Assembly: GCA_009760855.2 (NCBI GenBank) | Contig: WPIO01000047.1 | Location: 1,461,001-1,525,000 of the forward strand | Reading direction: 5' to 3' | From: Cristatella mucedo | Lineage: Eukaryota; Bryozoa; Phylactolaemata; Cristatellidae | Length of the DNA: 64,000 nt | The notes under the pieces: generated by a model | Database searches by the model: none | Told to the model about the DNA's origin: nothing | What the model saw: the letters and a program-made list of their open reading frames with translations, nothing else | Position numbers and translations under genes: made by a program | In this document: positions 44,701 through 56,755 of the stretch, piece by piece | How the letters are laid out: each line of letters opens with the position of its first letter | Numbering within the stretch: position 1 is the first letter of the stretch

Positions 44701-46300
44701 CTGTTTCGTCTCAAGAAGTAGCCTGCAGCGAGTTTGTTTCTCTTTAGGAAAGAGGACCTACAGCGCTGGAATATACCTAGCACGAAAGCTTTTAGCAGCT
44801 TAGTCTTTCATATGTATTCCGGAAGTGACTAGCTGCCCTTCTAGTGCTTGCGCTTCAATAAATCAAAACCGTTGTGTCATCTCTATATTTGTAAGTACAA
44901 ATTGCTCTCAAGTCTTTCTTCGTTCTGTTGTCTCCTTCCTCCTTTCTTTCTTGCCTTCTGTTGCTCAAATACTTAGAAAAGCTGTGCACCTCTATACAAT
45001 CAGCGTCATCCCAGCTAAGTCAAAAGCCCATGTGTCCAATAATATACTAAGTATCTTCCTAGATTTTACTACACTGTGACTCTCCACAGCTAACTGAAAT
45101 AGCTCTCACATCATTTTTAACTGTGTCAACGTAATATAAGTAACAGCTTCCTTTATGCCAATGCAGTATTTCCATAGACCAAGGGCGGCGCCCGCCCTTG
45201 GTCTACGACTTTTCTCCTCTCCGTCGAGCCACAACCCACCCAACAAGGCTTCCTATCGTGCTCCTTGTTAGCAAACTTGTAAACCACTTGTCACCGCTTT
45301 CTGTCCATAAGCATCGAATTAGGCTAGCAGCTGCTGCTCGGAAAAACTCTCCACGAGGCTGAGCAAAATCCAGCAAATACAGGCATACCGGCCGATCTCA
45401 GTAGTAAGTGTACCTATCCGTATGCATACTTACTGTCTGTATGTACATTCTGACTGCATGCATACATATTTGTTTACCAATTTTTGGTGGATTCGATGAA
45501 TTTTTTGTTTTTTTTTCTGTTCTGTTGCAAACAGGCATAATTTTTGGCAGTCGAACATGTAAACGGATTTTGGATAGCTTTTGGTTTGAATTTCGGCGAT
45601 CGGGGGGGGGGGAGGGGGAGGCTCCACCTCGAGTTCTTTGGTGGAGCAAAAATCTCGACGTAGCATCGAGCAAACGGTGAGAGCACGTATAGAGTCTCTA
45701 TCGTCTAGTTTTGTCACGTGACTTGGCCCTTTAAAACTGCTGTTTGTAGCTTGGAAAGTAGAATCTCCGTTCAATGTTGCACTTTAAGCGGGCGAAAGCG
45801 CGCAGTACCCTGCTTAAGGAAAGTTCAGTACAAGCATCAAACCGATTTCGAGTTCCTCATCTGGCTTACAGGTCACTTCACTTGCTTGCACCTGCCTACA
45901 CATGCTACCTCCCTGCTCCGGCTCCTACCAGCTGCTCCTCTCTCATCAGCTGAAAGCTCTTCAGCATCTTATCCTCAAATCTTATCTTAGCCGTTATTAT
46001 CTATTATTATTATTATTATTAGTTATTATCAGCCGTCACAAGCGCTGCATTTAAATTTTCTGGTGATCAAGCCTTCAGCTGGTATGAATGTAGAGCTTTT
46101 TTCAGTGTAGAACGTTTTTGGTTTTGTTTCAGTGTGTTTTGCCTGCTTACCTGTGCATAATTCAGTGCATATAACTAGCCAGAGGTCTTACAAACCGGTG
46201 GCCACTAGTGCAGTCTCAGTGTTTGCTTTAGTATGCATGTTCACCTAAGTATGACACTTTTTTGCTTTTTCATGTACGATACCATGCCAGCCACTAACCC
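44701..46300. other. Unassigned stretch
   Basis: Holds a perfect palindrome (45175-45205), a G run (45602-45611) and ATT microsatellites (about 45995-46025). No exon or family recognised. Confidence 0.35.
45175..45205. repeat. Perfect 14-bp inverted repeat with 3-base loop
   Basis: TAGACCAAGGGCGG, loop CGC, CCGCCCTTGGTCTA. No transposon body or coding context recognised around it. Confidence 0.9.
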
Positions 46301-46308
46301 CGCAAGTA

Positions 46309-46618
46309 ATAATAACAATAATAATAATAATACACTTGATAAAGCACCCTCGGAGAACTCAATCTCTCTCTAGGCGCTTTACATTTGCTGCAAAGGAAAA
46401 TGCAATTAAATGGTAAGTAAAATCATGCTTGAAAAACAAACAAAATAACATGGTTAGGGGTGACATGCACAGGGTCAGCATGCAAATGTGGTTAGTGGCA
46501 GCATGCGCAGTGTCAGCACGCATAAGCACATCAAGGACGAATCACAGGGACCCACTAAATGCTGTCCTAAATAGGTGTGTTTTTAAATTCTTTTTAAATG
46601 TGGTCAGGTCAGGGAGTA
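46309..46618 (-). mobile_element. L2-A 3' end (minus strand)
   Basis: AAT tail, hairpin (about 46340-46384), 3' UTR and the last codons of the ORF (C-terminal block at about 46530-46618). Very similar to the nested copy at 38088-39819, so relatively young. Confidence 0.9.
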
Positions 46619-47164
46619 TTATATTATTACTATTTCAACAACTAAAATACCAAGTTTTGTCTCCAGTCGCAGTCGTATAATGAGGTATATCAATTCGAGT
46701 CTAGTCCATATGCCGCACTATATTTTAGGGTCAAAGATTGAGTAGATTGATTACAGATTGAGATTTTAATGTGAGACCGAGGCCTACTGCCATTCAATAA
46801 GACGAGCCCGAGTTTTTCATGGCATACATATCGCCTACCTTATATTTGCAATACGTTCTCGTGGCGTTGACTGTGAAGTATGCTAGCAGAATGAAAATCG
46901 CCTAAAACAGACCCCCATATTTTGATTGACTTAAGCTGTTAGTGCTTTCAACTCTCCGGTCAGCTGGCAATGAACAAAGCTTGCGAGTCAAGAAAATAAA
47001 AATGCATTTAGAACTGATTCCTTTTCTCCGTGATGATTTTTACCAACGCTCTGAAACTGTTGGACACCGCAATATCAGTCTTGGCAAGGCCCACTCTAGC
47101 TCGGGAGTTATTAGCCGTAGCCGGACGCTACAGTCGATCGTAAGGTATCTAAAAATAAGTAAAA
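46619..47164. other. Unassigned stretch
   Basis: No exon or repeat family recognised. Confidence 0.35.
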
Positions 47165-47345
47165 TAAATATTAGCCGACTTCAAAGCCTCTTTTGCATAG
47201 CGACAGAAGAGCCTTTACGGCTATCATCACCGCTTGCAGTGGCAATAAAGGATCGCCCACCGAAGGGTTCGAACCCACGACCTCGGAACCGAGATCGTGA
47301 AAAGCAACAGCCTTACCTAGTGTGCCATTACCGCTCACAGCTCCG
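47165..47345 (-). mobile_element. tRNA-derived SINE (minus strand)
   Basis: Reverse complement of the SINE at 13926-14100: a perfect B box lies at 47265-47275 (GGTTCGAACCC on the minus strand), with the A-box-like region at about 47315-47330. The body words GGCTATCATCACCGCTTGCAG and GACAGAAGAGCC (reverse) agree. Confidence 0.82.
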
Positions 47346-47480
47346 CCTGTAACTCCACAAAGCCACAAAGACTATGTGGGTGCTACGCAGGAGAGTTTTA
47401 CAAAGCGAACTCAAATCCTAAGGTGCTTTCGGAAATCATTCGGTAGCCAATAGACTTCCCCGATAACCACGTCTCAGTTT
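47346..47480 (-). mobile_element. L2-B 3' end (minus strand)
   Basis: CCTGTAACTCCACAAAGCC, ACTATGTGGGTG and ATTCGGTAGCCAA words as in the L2-B 3' ends at 53750-53880 and 57430-57560. It abuts the SINE. Confidence 0.8.
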
Positions 47481-47689
47481 CTCCAAAAATAAGCTAGACG
47501 AACGTTAGTTGGACATATCTAATCCAAAGATACATTCTGTGAACTGATACCTTTTTCTTGCGTAATCTGAGGGGTCTTTTTTATCAACAGGTCCTTTCTC
47601 CGCTCATTCTTAAAGTACTGAGCGCTTGGCAGCAGGAGCCACGGGCAGAAATGCAAAATTGATTCCCTGTATCGTGCGGGCCATTACTT

Positions 47690-47790
47690 AGTAGTAATAA
47701 CAATAGGTCGTTTGTATAATAGCATCCTAAGATAACTAAATCTCTATCCAGGTGATTTATGACTCTCTGCAATTGAATCAGTATCCAAGG
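47690..47790 (-). mobile_element. L2-like 3' hairpin, diverged (minus strand)
   Basis: GCATCCTAAGATAACTAAATC and CTATCCAGGTGATTTATGACT correspond to the hairpin of L2-C (44590-44645) in reverse. No ORF attached. Confidence 0.6.
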
Positions 47791-47809
47791 GTTAGTGATG
47801 AGCACGGTC

Positions 47810-47968
47810 TCATGTCACCCCTAACCATATTATTCATTTTGTTTGTTTTTCAAGCATGATTTTACTTACCATTTAATCGCATTTCCCTTTGCAGCAAATG
47901 TAAAGCGCCTAGAAAGAGACTAAGTTCTCTGAGGGCACTTTATCAAGTGCATTATTATTATTATTGTC
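47810..47968 (+). mobile_element. L2-A 3' end (plus strand)
   Basis: CATGTCACCCCTAACCATAT, hairpin (about 47900-47945) and ATTATTATTATT tail. Only the 3' UTR is present. Confidence 0.88.
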
Positions 47969-48119
47969 TCAGGCGTGCACAAGCAAGCAAGTACTCGTGC
48001 TTTATGCGTTTAAACATGAAAACACTCGTGGCCACCGGTTATCAGGACCACTAGCTGGTAGCTTGCACTGAAATTATGCACAGGTGGGCGCGCAAAGCTT
48101 GCACATAAAACTAGACAAT

Positions 48120-49600
48120 TTCACTGGAGCGAAGGAAAGGCTGACCGGAACTGGTGCGTCTTGAGCTGAGACTTAAAAGGTGCAAGATCGTTGCAGGTAG
48201 TGACCGCAGCCAGAAACTAGTTCCGGACTTTCGGCGCTTACTGGCTTCAGGTTTTATTTATACTAAAGACAAGCAATTTTTAAATTGATTTGATGCTTAA
48301 TAATTAAGCGAGTGAACCTCAAATAAAAGTTGTGTGACGCGGTAGCTTCGACAGAACTTACGAGCGGCTAAGCCTTACACCACATACAGAGGATGAATGC
48401 ACATGCTGGGAGTTCTGAAGGAACGGAATTGCAGTAATCTAGATGCGATGTCACAAACGGCTAAAATAATAATTTGGCTGTTGTGATCGTATCTAACATG
48501 GCTCTGAGTTTTGCGGTGTTCCTCTGTTGAAAGTTGGTACTAGACAGTGGAGGAAGCGTGCTCATCTAAAGACGTCATTTAAAAAAATAGAACGCCCTGA
48601 TTGCCTTCAGATGTCACGGGAGAGATCCTACACGAATCAATCGGCTGAGGTCTTACAACTTTTAAGATGACTCCAGGCATGCCCATCATCTTCAGGAAGT
48701 TAATGGTCATTAAAGTGCAAATGTCGTAGAAGGAGACTCGAATGAGGTCGGAGAGTCAGATGCAGGAATGGATAAGTCAAAGCACAGGTAGAGTTTCGTG
48801 TGATCGGGCTAGAAATGAAAGCCAAGATATTGCTTGGCAATTAAATCTGTCGGAAGGAGAGTACAGAAGGTAAAAAGAAGGGAGTCTCCGACCGAGTCCC
48901 GAGATTACCCATAAATAAAGGGCTCCCAATTAACCGCCAGCCGTTTACATCTACACTCTAATGTATCGGACCGATGTAGGACCTAACCCAGTTTAGCACT
49001 TTGCCAGTGACATCTAGGCATTTCGAGAGGTGCTTCAAAAGGATATGATGGTCGATCGTGTCAAATACTGCTGAGACATCTAGGACAAGTAACAAAGATG
49101 CCTAGCCCAATCAAGCACACTGAAATACCACAATCCTGCACGTTCGCTCGTATCTGCACATTTCTGGGCAGACCGAAGATTCCCACCGTGGGTGTTTCTG
49201 AGCTTGCATACGAGTAGTAACTAATCTCACAAACGCGTGAACTAGGTTGACTATACAAATTTAAAGGTCAGCTGATCCAAAAGCCTCGCTCACATAGCGG
49301 CAGAAGAGCCTCAGCGGCCATCAACCGGCTTGCAGTGGGCAAAAAAGGATTGCATACAGCATGACGTGAACCCGCGACCTGGGTCTTGAAGAGCGAGCAC
49401 CTTACCATTGGATTAAGACCCAGGGACTCCTATTCTTCTCGAAGCCGACCTTAATTTTGGCAATGCTCCTTACCTGAAAGTAGGCCGCCTAGATAGTTAT
49501 GGCAATTTGCTCATCCAATGAAAAATGGTTTTTCCAACAGCACGCCCAGATTATGGGCAGACGTCACGGGACTGCTCTCTTAGTCCAAGTATCTAGCTGG
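48120..49600 (-). mobile_element. Old L2-type LINE, highly degraded (minus strand)
   Basis: Reverse-strand remnants in the right order: a C-terminal region at 48150-48430, CTAGATGCGATGTCACAAACG (L2-A SRLDF region) at 48438-48458, the post-YADD region (48690-48790), and the motif-A region DTIDHHILL (about 49035-49080). No frame survives. A SINE lies at 49260-49430, followed by another minus-strand L2 piece (49430-49600). Confidence 0.6.
49262..49430 (-). mobile_element. tRNA-derived SINE, diverged (minus strand)
   Basis: CATAGCGGCAGAAGAGCC, GGCTTGCAGTGGGC and GTGAACCCGCGACCTGGG correspond in order to the body and head of the SINE at 47165-47345. The B box is mutated. It is embedded in old L2 sequence. 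Confidence 0.7.
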
Positions 49601-49984
49601 CAAAGCTTTCTCCCAGGGAAGGAAGTAAGCGGTTGCATGAGGGGCGTTGGTGCCGGCTGATTGTATCTCTTGCAATCAGCCTCTCAGATTATCCTAAAAG
49701 ACTACTAATCTCTCTTTTGCCGAGGGCAACATCACGCTGCGTTTATCCTTACCTAGCATGAGTGACGTAGGAATTTTAACTCGAGATGTCTCGCTGACGT
49801 CGCTTACGGTGCTTTGCCAGTCAAAGTTGTGTCGAACCGAACCAACTTAGTAGGCCCTTCGCTTATTTAAAAATACAGTTAATGCCACATCCAGCTTCGT
49901 TGGCTAGCTCGAAGTGGAAGTTTTTAAGCCGCAACCTTGTCCGAAGCATTGAGAATGTTAATATTCAACTGTAATAATTATAAA
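49601..49984. other. Unassigned stretch
   Basis: Nothing recognised. Confidence 0.3.
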
Positions 49985-50300
49985 AATAGTAATAATAATA
50001 ATGCATTAGATATGGCGTCCTCGGAGAACTCCATCTCTTTCTAGGCACTTTAAATTTGCTGCAAAGGAAGCACGATCGAATGGTTAGTAGTAGCATGCTC
50101 AATAAACAAGAATAAAATGGTTAGTGGTGACATGCACAGGGTCAGAATTTAAGTGTGGTTAGTGGCAGCATGCACAGTGTCAGCGTGTATAAGCACATAA
50201 AAGACGAATCACAGGGACCCACTAAATGCTGTCATAAATAGATGAGTTCAGCTGGCCTGCCAAGACTCGTTCCAGTGTCTTTGTTAGAAACGGTAGATTG
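49985..50300 (-). mobile_element. L2-A 3' end with internal deletion (minus strand)
   Basis: Hairpin (about 50010-50055), 3' UTR to the FRTAFSGSL codons (about 50213-50243), then the sequence jumps to an upstream RT block (CAGCTGGCCTGCCAAGACTCG ..., the ADQLNSYI/LLPFLSK region). The RT core between is missing. Confidence 0.8.
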
Positions 50301-50639
50301 TGGGTGCTCAATCTTGCCAACTCAATAAGTAGAGCTCAGGACTCACAATCCCGAGGCTGCTTCAAGCGGGGATCGTTCCCCGAAAGCATAGCATCGGCCG
50401 TTTCTTATGCAGTACGGCACCCTGCATAGCCCCCAGCTGCATAAAACCGCGTGACGCTTCGGAAGGACTTCGAAGGTAGATGGCTGTTTTGGCTTGAGAT
50501 GCGCGACGGAGGAACACCCTTCAAGGTTCGCTGAGTCGGAGACAAGGGTAATTTTTAAGGCATTTACAAACTCAGCGTGTCTTAGATCATTCAAGTGCCG
50601 TATTGTCATTGCTCCCATTATGTACTTTGTTGCCACATA
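50301..50639. other. Unassigned stretch
   Basis: A tRNA-like word order at about 50324-50390 is too weak to call. Nothing else recognised. Confidence 0.3.
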
Positions 50640-52145
50640 CTGTCACGTATTGTTGCTAAGCAGGTGGTTGAACATATTGAAAAGAATGAAATGTCAGAAA
50701 CATTTCAATCAGGGTTCAAGAGGCAGCACTCTACTGAAACTGCTCTCCTCCGTTTTAACAATGACATTCTACGTGGCAACGACGACGGGAATGTCACTGC
50801 CCTAGCTCTGCTAGATCTGTCTGCTGCCTACGATACCATTGATCACGATGTTCTGCTTGAATGATTGAGAACAACAGTCGGTCTGGCAGACAAAACACTG
50901 GCGTGGTTTAAATCGTACTTGTCTAGTCGTGTTCAATCCGTGTCGTGTGGGGGTCAGGTCTCACACACGAGAAGGGTCACCTGTGGAGTCCCTCAAGGGT
51001 CTGTACTTGGTCCCTTGCTGTTCTCTATTTATACACAACCTCTGGGAAAAGTGATTAAGGCTCATGGAATAGGATATCACTTCTATGCTGACGATACTCA
51101 GGTGTATTTGTCATTCAAACCGTCAGAATATGCTGCAGCAACTAAAAATATTGAATGCTTGCCTTGCCGATATTTGATCCTGGATGTCGGAAAACTTCCG
51201 GAAACTAAATGATGATAAAACCAAACTACTGCTCATAGGACACCCTAAGCGTGTGGCTGGATTAAAAGGCTTTGCTCTTCAAATAGGTGAGCTGTTGTGC
51301 GACCATCACCACGTGCTCGAAACTTAGGTGTCGTTTTCGACAACTGCCTCAATTTTAAAAGCTTCATTCAGAAGACTGCCTCTACAGCTAGCCATCACGT
51401 CCGATCCCTATCCAAGATTATGAGCTGTCTTCACAGTGGCTTGCAAAAAATTGAACTAGCTCCTTAGTTCTGTCTCGGCTTGATTATTGCAATTCCCTAT
51501 TGGCTGGGCTACCAAAAGAAGCGATTAGGCCACTGCAGCTAACTATGAATATGGCTGCAAGGCTAGTCTTCAAGTCCCAGAAGTTTGAGCACGTGTCTCC
51601 TTTGCTGAAAGAGCTAGGATGGATGCCGGTTGAGCAAAGGATACAGAGCAAAGTTCTTACGCTGACCCACAAGGCTTGCCACGGCTTGGCTCCTCCATAC
51701 CTAGCTGAACTGCTGCATCAGTTTCAGCCAGCCTGTTCGCACCCTCAGGTCCTGTGTGGACAATAAATTAGCTGTCCCATTCCTCCGCTTAAAGAGCGTT
51801 GGCGACAGAAGCTTTAGCTCTGCAGGTCCTAGACTGTGGAACTCGCTTCCATAATTTTTACGCAACGACATCTACTCTCCTACTGCGGACTATGGCACAT
51901 CCTTTTCAGCGGTCCTGAGCTGCTACTTCCATGCTACTCACTACCTCAACTGCTCTCCCGACTCTGCTATGCTTCCCACTTTGTCTTTGTTGCGTGAGAC
52001 GAAGTCTGTTGTCTACCGAATGCGTACCGAAAGCCGCTTAGGCTGTGAGTGCGCTATATAAAACTCTCCTGCGTAACACCCACATGGTCTTTATGACTTT
52101 GTGGAGTTACAGACGGAGATACATTACATTGCATTGCATTCCACC
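50640..52145 (+). mobile_element. L2-B LINE copy, 5'-truncated (plus strand)
   Basis: Starts in the KQVVEHIEKNEMSETFQSGF block and reads through ALALLDLSAAYDTIDHDVLLE, a stop, [50 protein letters not shown] (active-site YADD intact), [41 protein letters not shown] to the C-terminus near 52060. Several frameshifts and stops. The 3' UTR ends in ACATTACATTGCATTGCATT, a tail unlike that of L2-A. The enzyme would copy element RNA at a nicked target site. Confidence 0.9.
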
Positions 52146-53394
52146 GCTAGTTGAGTAGCACGCAGCAACAGCTCCCTCCCTGTGCCTTGCCTTCTGTAAA
52201 TCTTGCCTTCGGTAAGCGTATTTGTGGCGGCCCATGCGTGCAAGCCACAATGCTCAATCATTCACCGTGAGAAGTAGTCCAGGGCCATCTTCAACTATGA
52301 TAAGCAGGACCGGGATGAATCGTCGCAATGGGTTGCCGAGACGCTTAACCGCATCTGCAATGAGTAACCGATAAGAAAGATGACCCTTGCATGACTCGAG
52401 CCGGGGCGCAGTTGCTAAGCGTCACTAGGCTAGCATCGAAGCGAAAAATAATTAATTATCTTGGCCGAGCAGCCACCACTTTCTCACCTGAACAATTAAT
52501 TAGAAAGATTACGCGCCGCCCTATTTATACTTGCCTCGACAGGACGTAAGCTATAGCAGGAGTGGCCTGGAGGTGGTCGCGGTGAGACAAAGTTGAATGC
52601 TCAACAGCTCCCAGCCACATTGTACGGACGTCATAACCTATTTCAGGATTGAATTACCAGATTAACATTCGATTTACCCGAACGAATTGCAAATCAAAGC
52701 CTGAATAAAATGCCCACCCCCCCCCCCCGTTTTCATTGGGAGCCAGGCCTCTTTCTCAGTCCTGCCTCTCGACGAAACGCGGAACTCTAGTTCTGCAGGA
52801 CTTCAGTCACTCGGGAAGGTTAGCTTGCTCATTCAATGGACGAATCCCTTTGTGGAGAAGGCCGAGAGATGAGCAGGAGAAAAGAGGAAACGGGTGCGTT
52901 TGGTAGCTCGCCGGATAGCGTGCGAGAGCGCGAGAGCTACGGTCTGCTTTTTGGTGAGTCTGCCTGCAGAACTGCGTGCCTGTTCGGCAGCGAGCCCAGC
53001 TGTTACTCCACTTTCGGCATCCACGATCGATCGTGGCAACACCTCAGGAAAGCTGGTCGAAAGAAGTCTAGCTATTCAGCCAGCGGCTACTTGTGGCCGG
53101 GACGCACCATCTTGCAGCGGAATCGGAGTGCCATACTTTATATGCAGGTGTTTTCGTTCAGCATTTAACTGATGCTGACGCTGTGGTTACATGAGCAGGA
53201 GGTGGGGGCTGGTTGTGGTGGTGGGGAAGGCCTACCTCATCCCACTGACCAGTCTTTGTAGGTTTTCAAATAAACAAATTTTTGTCAACTCCTTGTTCAC
53301 TAGCGCTCCTCGTGGGTAAAGTCGTGGGGCTGGTGTTGGTCAGGCGGGCCCCCTCAGCCCACCCGACTACCTCTCTTAGAGGGTGACCTACGAC
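52146..53394. other. Unassigned stretch
   Basis: A poly-C run at about 52720-52729. Two overlapping open frames around 52836-53172 show no family motif and no conserved context. Confidence 0.35.
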
Positions 53395-53465
53395 CCACGA
53401 CCCACTACCCTACGACCAGGGTCGTGACGAGCGAGCACCTTGCTCCTAAGACTAAGACTGAGGGG
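53395..53465 (-). mobile_element. SINE head fragment (minus strand, tentative)
   Basis: GACCAGGGTCGTGACGAGCGAGCACCTT-like words, in part, match the head region of the SINE at 49262-49430 (GACCTGGGTCTTGAAGAGCG). The body is missing. Confidence 0.45.
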
Positions 53466-53734
53466 TGAGGTTGCCTACAGGTTGTCGCTTCACTCGCTCG
53501 CATGTACGCAGCCTGCATATCCGATCTCCTTGCTCCTGCAGAGTGCCCTTCCAACCCTCGCTCCTCGGCTTTTAGTCGACTCCTCATTTCCTCGAGCCAA
53601 ACTGCAACCGTGTGGCGATAGAGCCCTCCGGTTAGTATGCGCCGTAAAGCAAGTGGTCAGCTCGCTCAGCCTCTTCCTTCTCCTGTACAAGAAGCATGTC
53701 GGCAATGTGGCGACGCACGCTGTCCACATCGATG
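53466..53734. other. Unassigned short stretch
   Basis: Nothing recognised. Confidence 0.3.
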
Positions 53735-54985
53735 TAATGTGATGTGGTGAGATGTATCTCCGTCTGTAACTCGACAAAGTCACAAAGACTACGTGGTCAT
53801 TACGAAGGCGAGTTTTATATAGCGAACTCACAGTCTAAGCGCCATCCGGCATGCATTCGGCAGCCAACAGACTTCATCTCACGCAACGAAGAGAAATTGA
53901 GAGGCACAGCTGAGTCAGGGGAGCAGTTGAGGTAGTGAGTAGCATGGAAGTCGTAGCTCCGGACGACTGGAAAGGCTGTGCCATAGTCGGCAGCAGGAGA
54001 GTAGATGTCGTTTCGTAAGAATCGTGGAAGTGAGTTCCACAGTCTATGACCAGTAGAGTAAAAGCTTATGTCGCCAACGGTCTTTAAGCTGAGGAATGGA
54101 ACAGCTAATTTATTGTCCGTACAGGACCTGAAGGCACGAGGAGGCTGAAACTGGTGCAGCTGTTCAGTTAGGTATGAAGAAACCAAGCCACAGTGGCCGG
54201 CATTGTGAGTCAGCATACGAGCTTTACTCTGTATTCGTTGATCAACCGCTAGCCATCCTAGAGCTTTTAGCAAAAGAGTGATATGGTCGAACCTAAGAGA
54301 TTTGTAAACTATCCCTGCAGCCACATTCATCACCAGCTGCAATGGCTAATTTACCTCTTTTGGTAGCCTAGCCAAAAGGGAATTATAATAATCTAGCCGA
54401 GACAGAACCTGTGAGCTAGCTAAAGTTGTTTGCAGGCCACCTTAGAAGACAGTTCCTAAACTTAGACAGGGATCGGACATGATGGCTAGCAGTGGAAGCA
54501 GTCTTCGTAACAAAGCTTTTACAATTTAGGCAGCTGTCGAAGACAACACCTAAAATCCGAGCTCATGGTGGTGGTCACACACAAGCATCACCGATTAGAA
54601 GAGCAAAGCCTCCTAGTTCAGCCACACACTTGGGGTTTCCTGTGAGTAGCAGCTCCGTTTATCGATGTTTACTTTAAGGAAATTTTTGTCACTTCCAGGA
54701 TCGAATGCCTGCAAGGCGAGCATTCAGCTTATCAAGCGCTGCAGCAGATTCCGATGATTGGAATGGCAAATACAGCAGAGTATCGTCAGCACAAAAGTAT
54801 AGCTGATTCTATCGGCCCGAGTCACTTTTCTCAGAGCTTCAGATTAAACAGAGAACAGCAAAGAAGCGACGATCGAGTTCCTTGTGGAAGTACACAGGTG
54901 ACGAAGTGCTGCCACTTGAACCCCGATTACTACTTTTCTGTCAATTCATCCTTTGCAGCTTGTGCTACCAGCTGCTAAGCGATAA
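53735..54985 (-). mobile_element. L2-B LINE copy (minus strand), cut by a satellite array
   Basis: The 3' end (ATGTAATGTGATG tail, 53730-53750) is followed by the 3' UTR, the C-terminal region ([40 protein letters not shown]), the post-YADD region and a broken RT up to the region coding for the KQL(V)AHI block. Frameshifts throughout, and the YADD box is not intact. It stops at the start of the ~160-bp array. Confidence 0.85.
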
Positions 54986-54989
54986 TTCT

Positions 54990-56455
54990 CCCTTTCCCCC
55001 ACTCTGGCAATGCCCGTTAATCTCCAGCTATGGCCCGGGCAAATAACGCAATCCACTCCAATACACTGCAAATCATCCTCAAATCGCCAACGTGGAGCTC
55101 TAACTTACAGTGCACGTAAGACTAGACTCATTTGAGAGTGCACCTACAAAATTTTCCGTTGTTGGGCATGCGCTCGTGCAATGCACTGCAGTCGAGTGCA
55201 ACGGCCCAGTCTCATAGCGAAATCCGAGGAAATTGACCACAACGTGTACACTAGAAGCTCTAATTACGATTGCACATTGCTCTACTTTTCGCCATGGTGT
55301 ACTCGGGTAATTTCCCAAACCATTCTGCAGCAATGCACTGAAATCGACTGCAATAGCCTGGGCCAATACCGCTATTTCCCTCATTCCACTACAAAATGAC
55401 ACGAAATTATTTTGTCAATGCTCCAATTTTGAATGCATATTACAACACACTCTATTTAAAGTACAGCCACATCATTTTAACTAATTTCGCTCAAATAATA
55501 GTGGGTGATGCATGGCAATCTACGACAATGGCTCGGCTCGAAGCAACAGTCCACTGCAATCCGTGGCCGAGAAACCGCAAACTGGCTTCGAGAGCCTCTA
55601 ATTGTCATTGCTCACAACCGTTCATTGTGTTGAAAGTGAAACTGTAGAATTTTCAAGCTATTTTTTCCTTAATTGTCGACCATGCGTGGCAATCGACTGA
55701 AACAGCATGAGCCATTACCGAAACTCGTGGCAAATCAACGAGAAATCGACTGCAAAAAGCTCCAATTATCATTCCACTTAACTTCTCACTGCGGGTCGCA
55801 AATAAATTTAACCCAATATGTGCGTGCAATCTCGGCCAATCCACAGCAATCGACGGCAATGGCCCCGGCCAATACCGAACCCGTAGCAAATCAACAAAAA
55901 ATTGGTAGCTTGAAGCTCCAAGTGTCATTACATATAACATTTCGCGGCGATCAAAGTAAAACCGTGCATTTTCAAGATGCTTTGTTTGTTAACAGTCGGC
56001 AATGCATGGCAATCGACGGTTTTGGTCGGGCCAATACCACAATCCGCGGAAAATCGACATGATTGGCTGCGAAAAACTGCAATTCTCTTTCACGCTACAA
56101 CTCATTGTGTACACGCATTATTTGCACCAATTTCGCGCTTTCAATTAACGACAATGCATGAGAATAGGCTGCAATGGCCCGGCGAAATAAGCCAATCCAT
56201 AAGGGTCCGTTACAAGTAGACCGACAGCTGCTGGGAGAAGCTCCCACTTTTCTTGCGTATTACACTGCACTGTATTAAAAATGGTCACATACTTTCAAAC
56301 GATCACGAACGTACAATCGAGGGTAATGCACGGCAAACGACACCAATTGCCTGGCTTCTACTGCAATTCGTTTAATTGACAAGAAAGTGGCGGTTCGAAG
56401 CTCCAATTATCATTCGCCAAGCTCAACCTAGGCATTCGCTTTTATGCAGGTGAAA
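54990..56455. repeat. Degenerate tandem array, period about 160 bp, about 9 units
   Basis: Two landmark words recur in fixed order. Landmark 1, GGCAATCGACNGCAATGGCCCGGCCAATA-like in parts, lies near 55006, 55177, 55334, 55511, 55685, 55843, 56003, 56157 and 56325. Landmark 2, AAGCTCCAATTATCATTNC, lies near 55096, 55255, 55420, 55594, 55759, 55914, 56078, 56240 and 56398. Spacings are 154-177 bp and 155-174 bp. Units are strongly diverged, so the array is old. No coding frame spans it. Confidence 0.8.
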
Positions 56456-56456
56456 C

Positions 56457-56755
56457 TTAATTGCATCTTTGCTTGATCCCTGTCAGCCCTACAGCTCAAC
56501 AAACTTCCTTGCTGCATGTATTGCTTACATCCGCATATGAATGAAAGCAAAATTACTCAAATTGAATGCTGGTAAAACTAACTTAACAGTTATGGGCAAA
56601 CCAAATGTGACTCCGAAATTGGAAAGCTTAACGCTCGAAATCGGCTTTGCCTGCATACGTGCTGTTGAATCTGCACAAAATCTAGGAGTCCTGTTCCAGA
56701 GTGAACTTGCACTAGATGACCACATAATCACTAGAGTAAAGTCTCTAAAGTAATG
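56457..56755 (+). mobile_element. L2-A LINE fragment (plus strand)
   Basis: CTTTGCTTGATCCCTGTCAGCC, then KLNAGKTNLTVMGKPNVTPK and QNLGVLFQSELALDDHI readings: the segment from just after YADD to the SLDDHISS block. Both ends are broken. Confidence 0.85.

Noticed and set aside
50324-50390. tRNA or SINE head
   Set aside because: A few tRNA-like words but no proper B box and no SINE body.
52836-53172. Overlapping open frames of 92 and 110 codons
   Set aside because: No motif, and two frames open at once suggests base composition and not coding. No splice context recognised.
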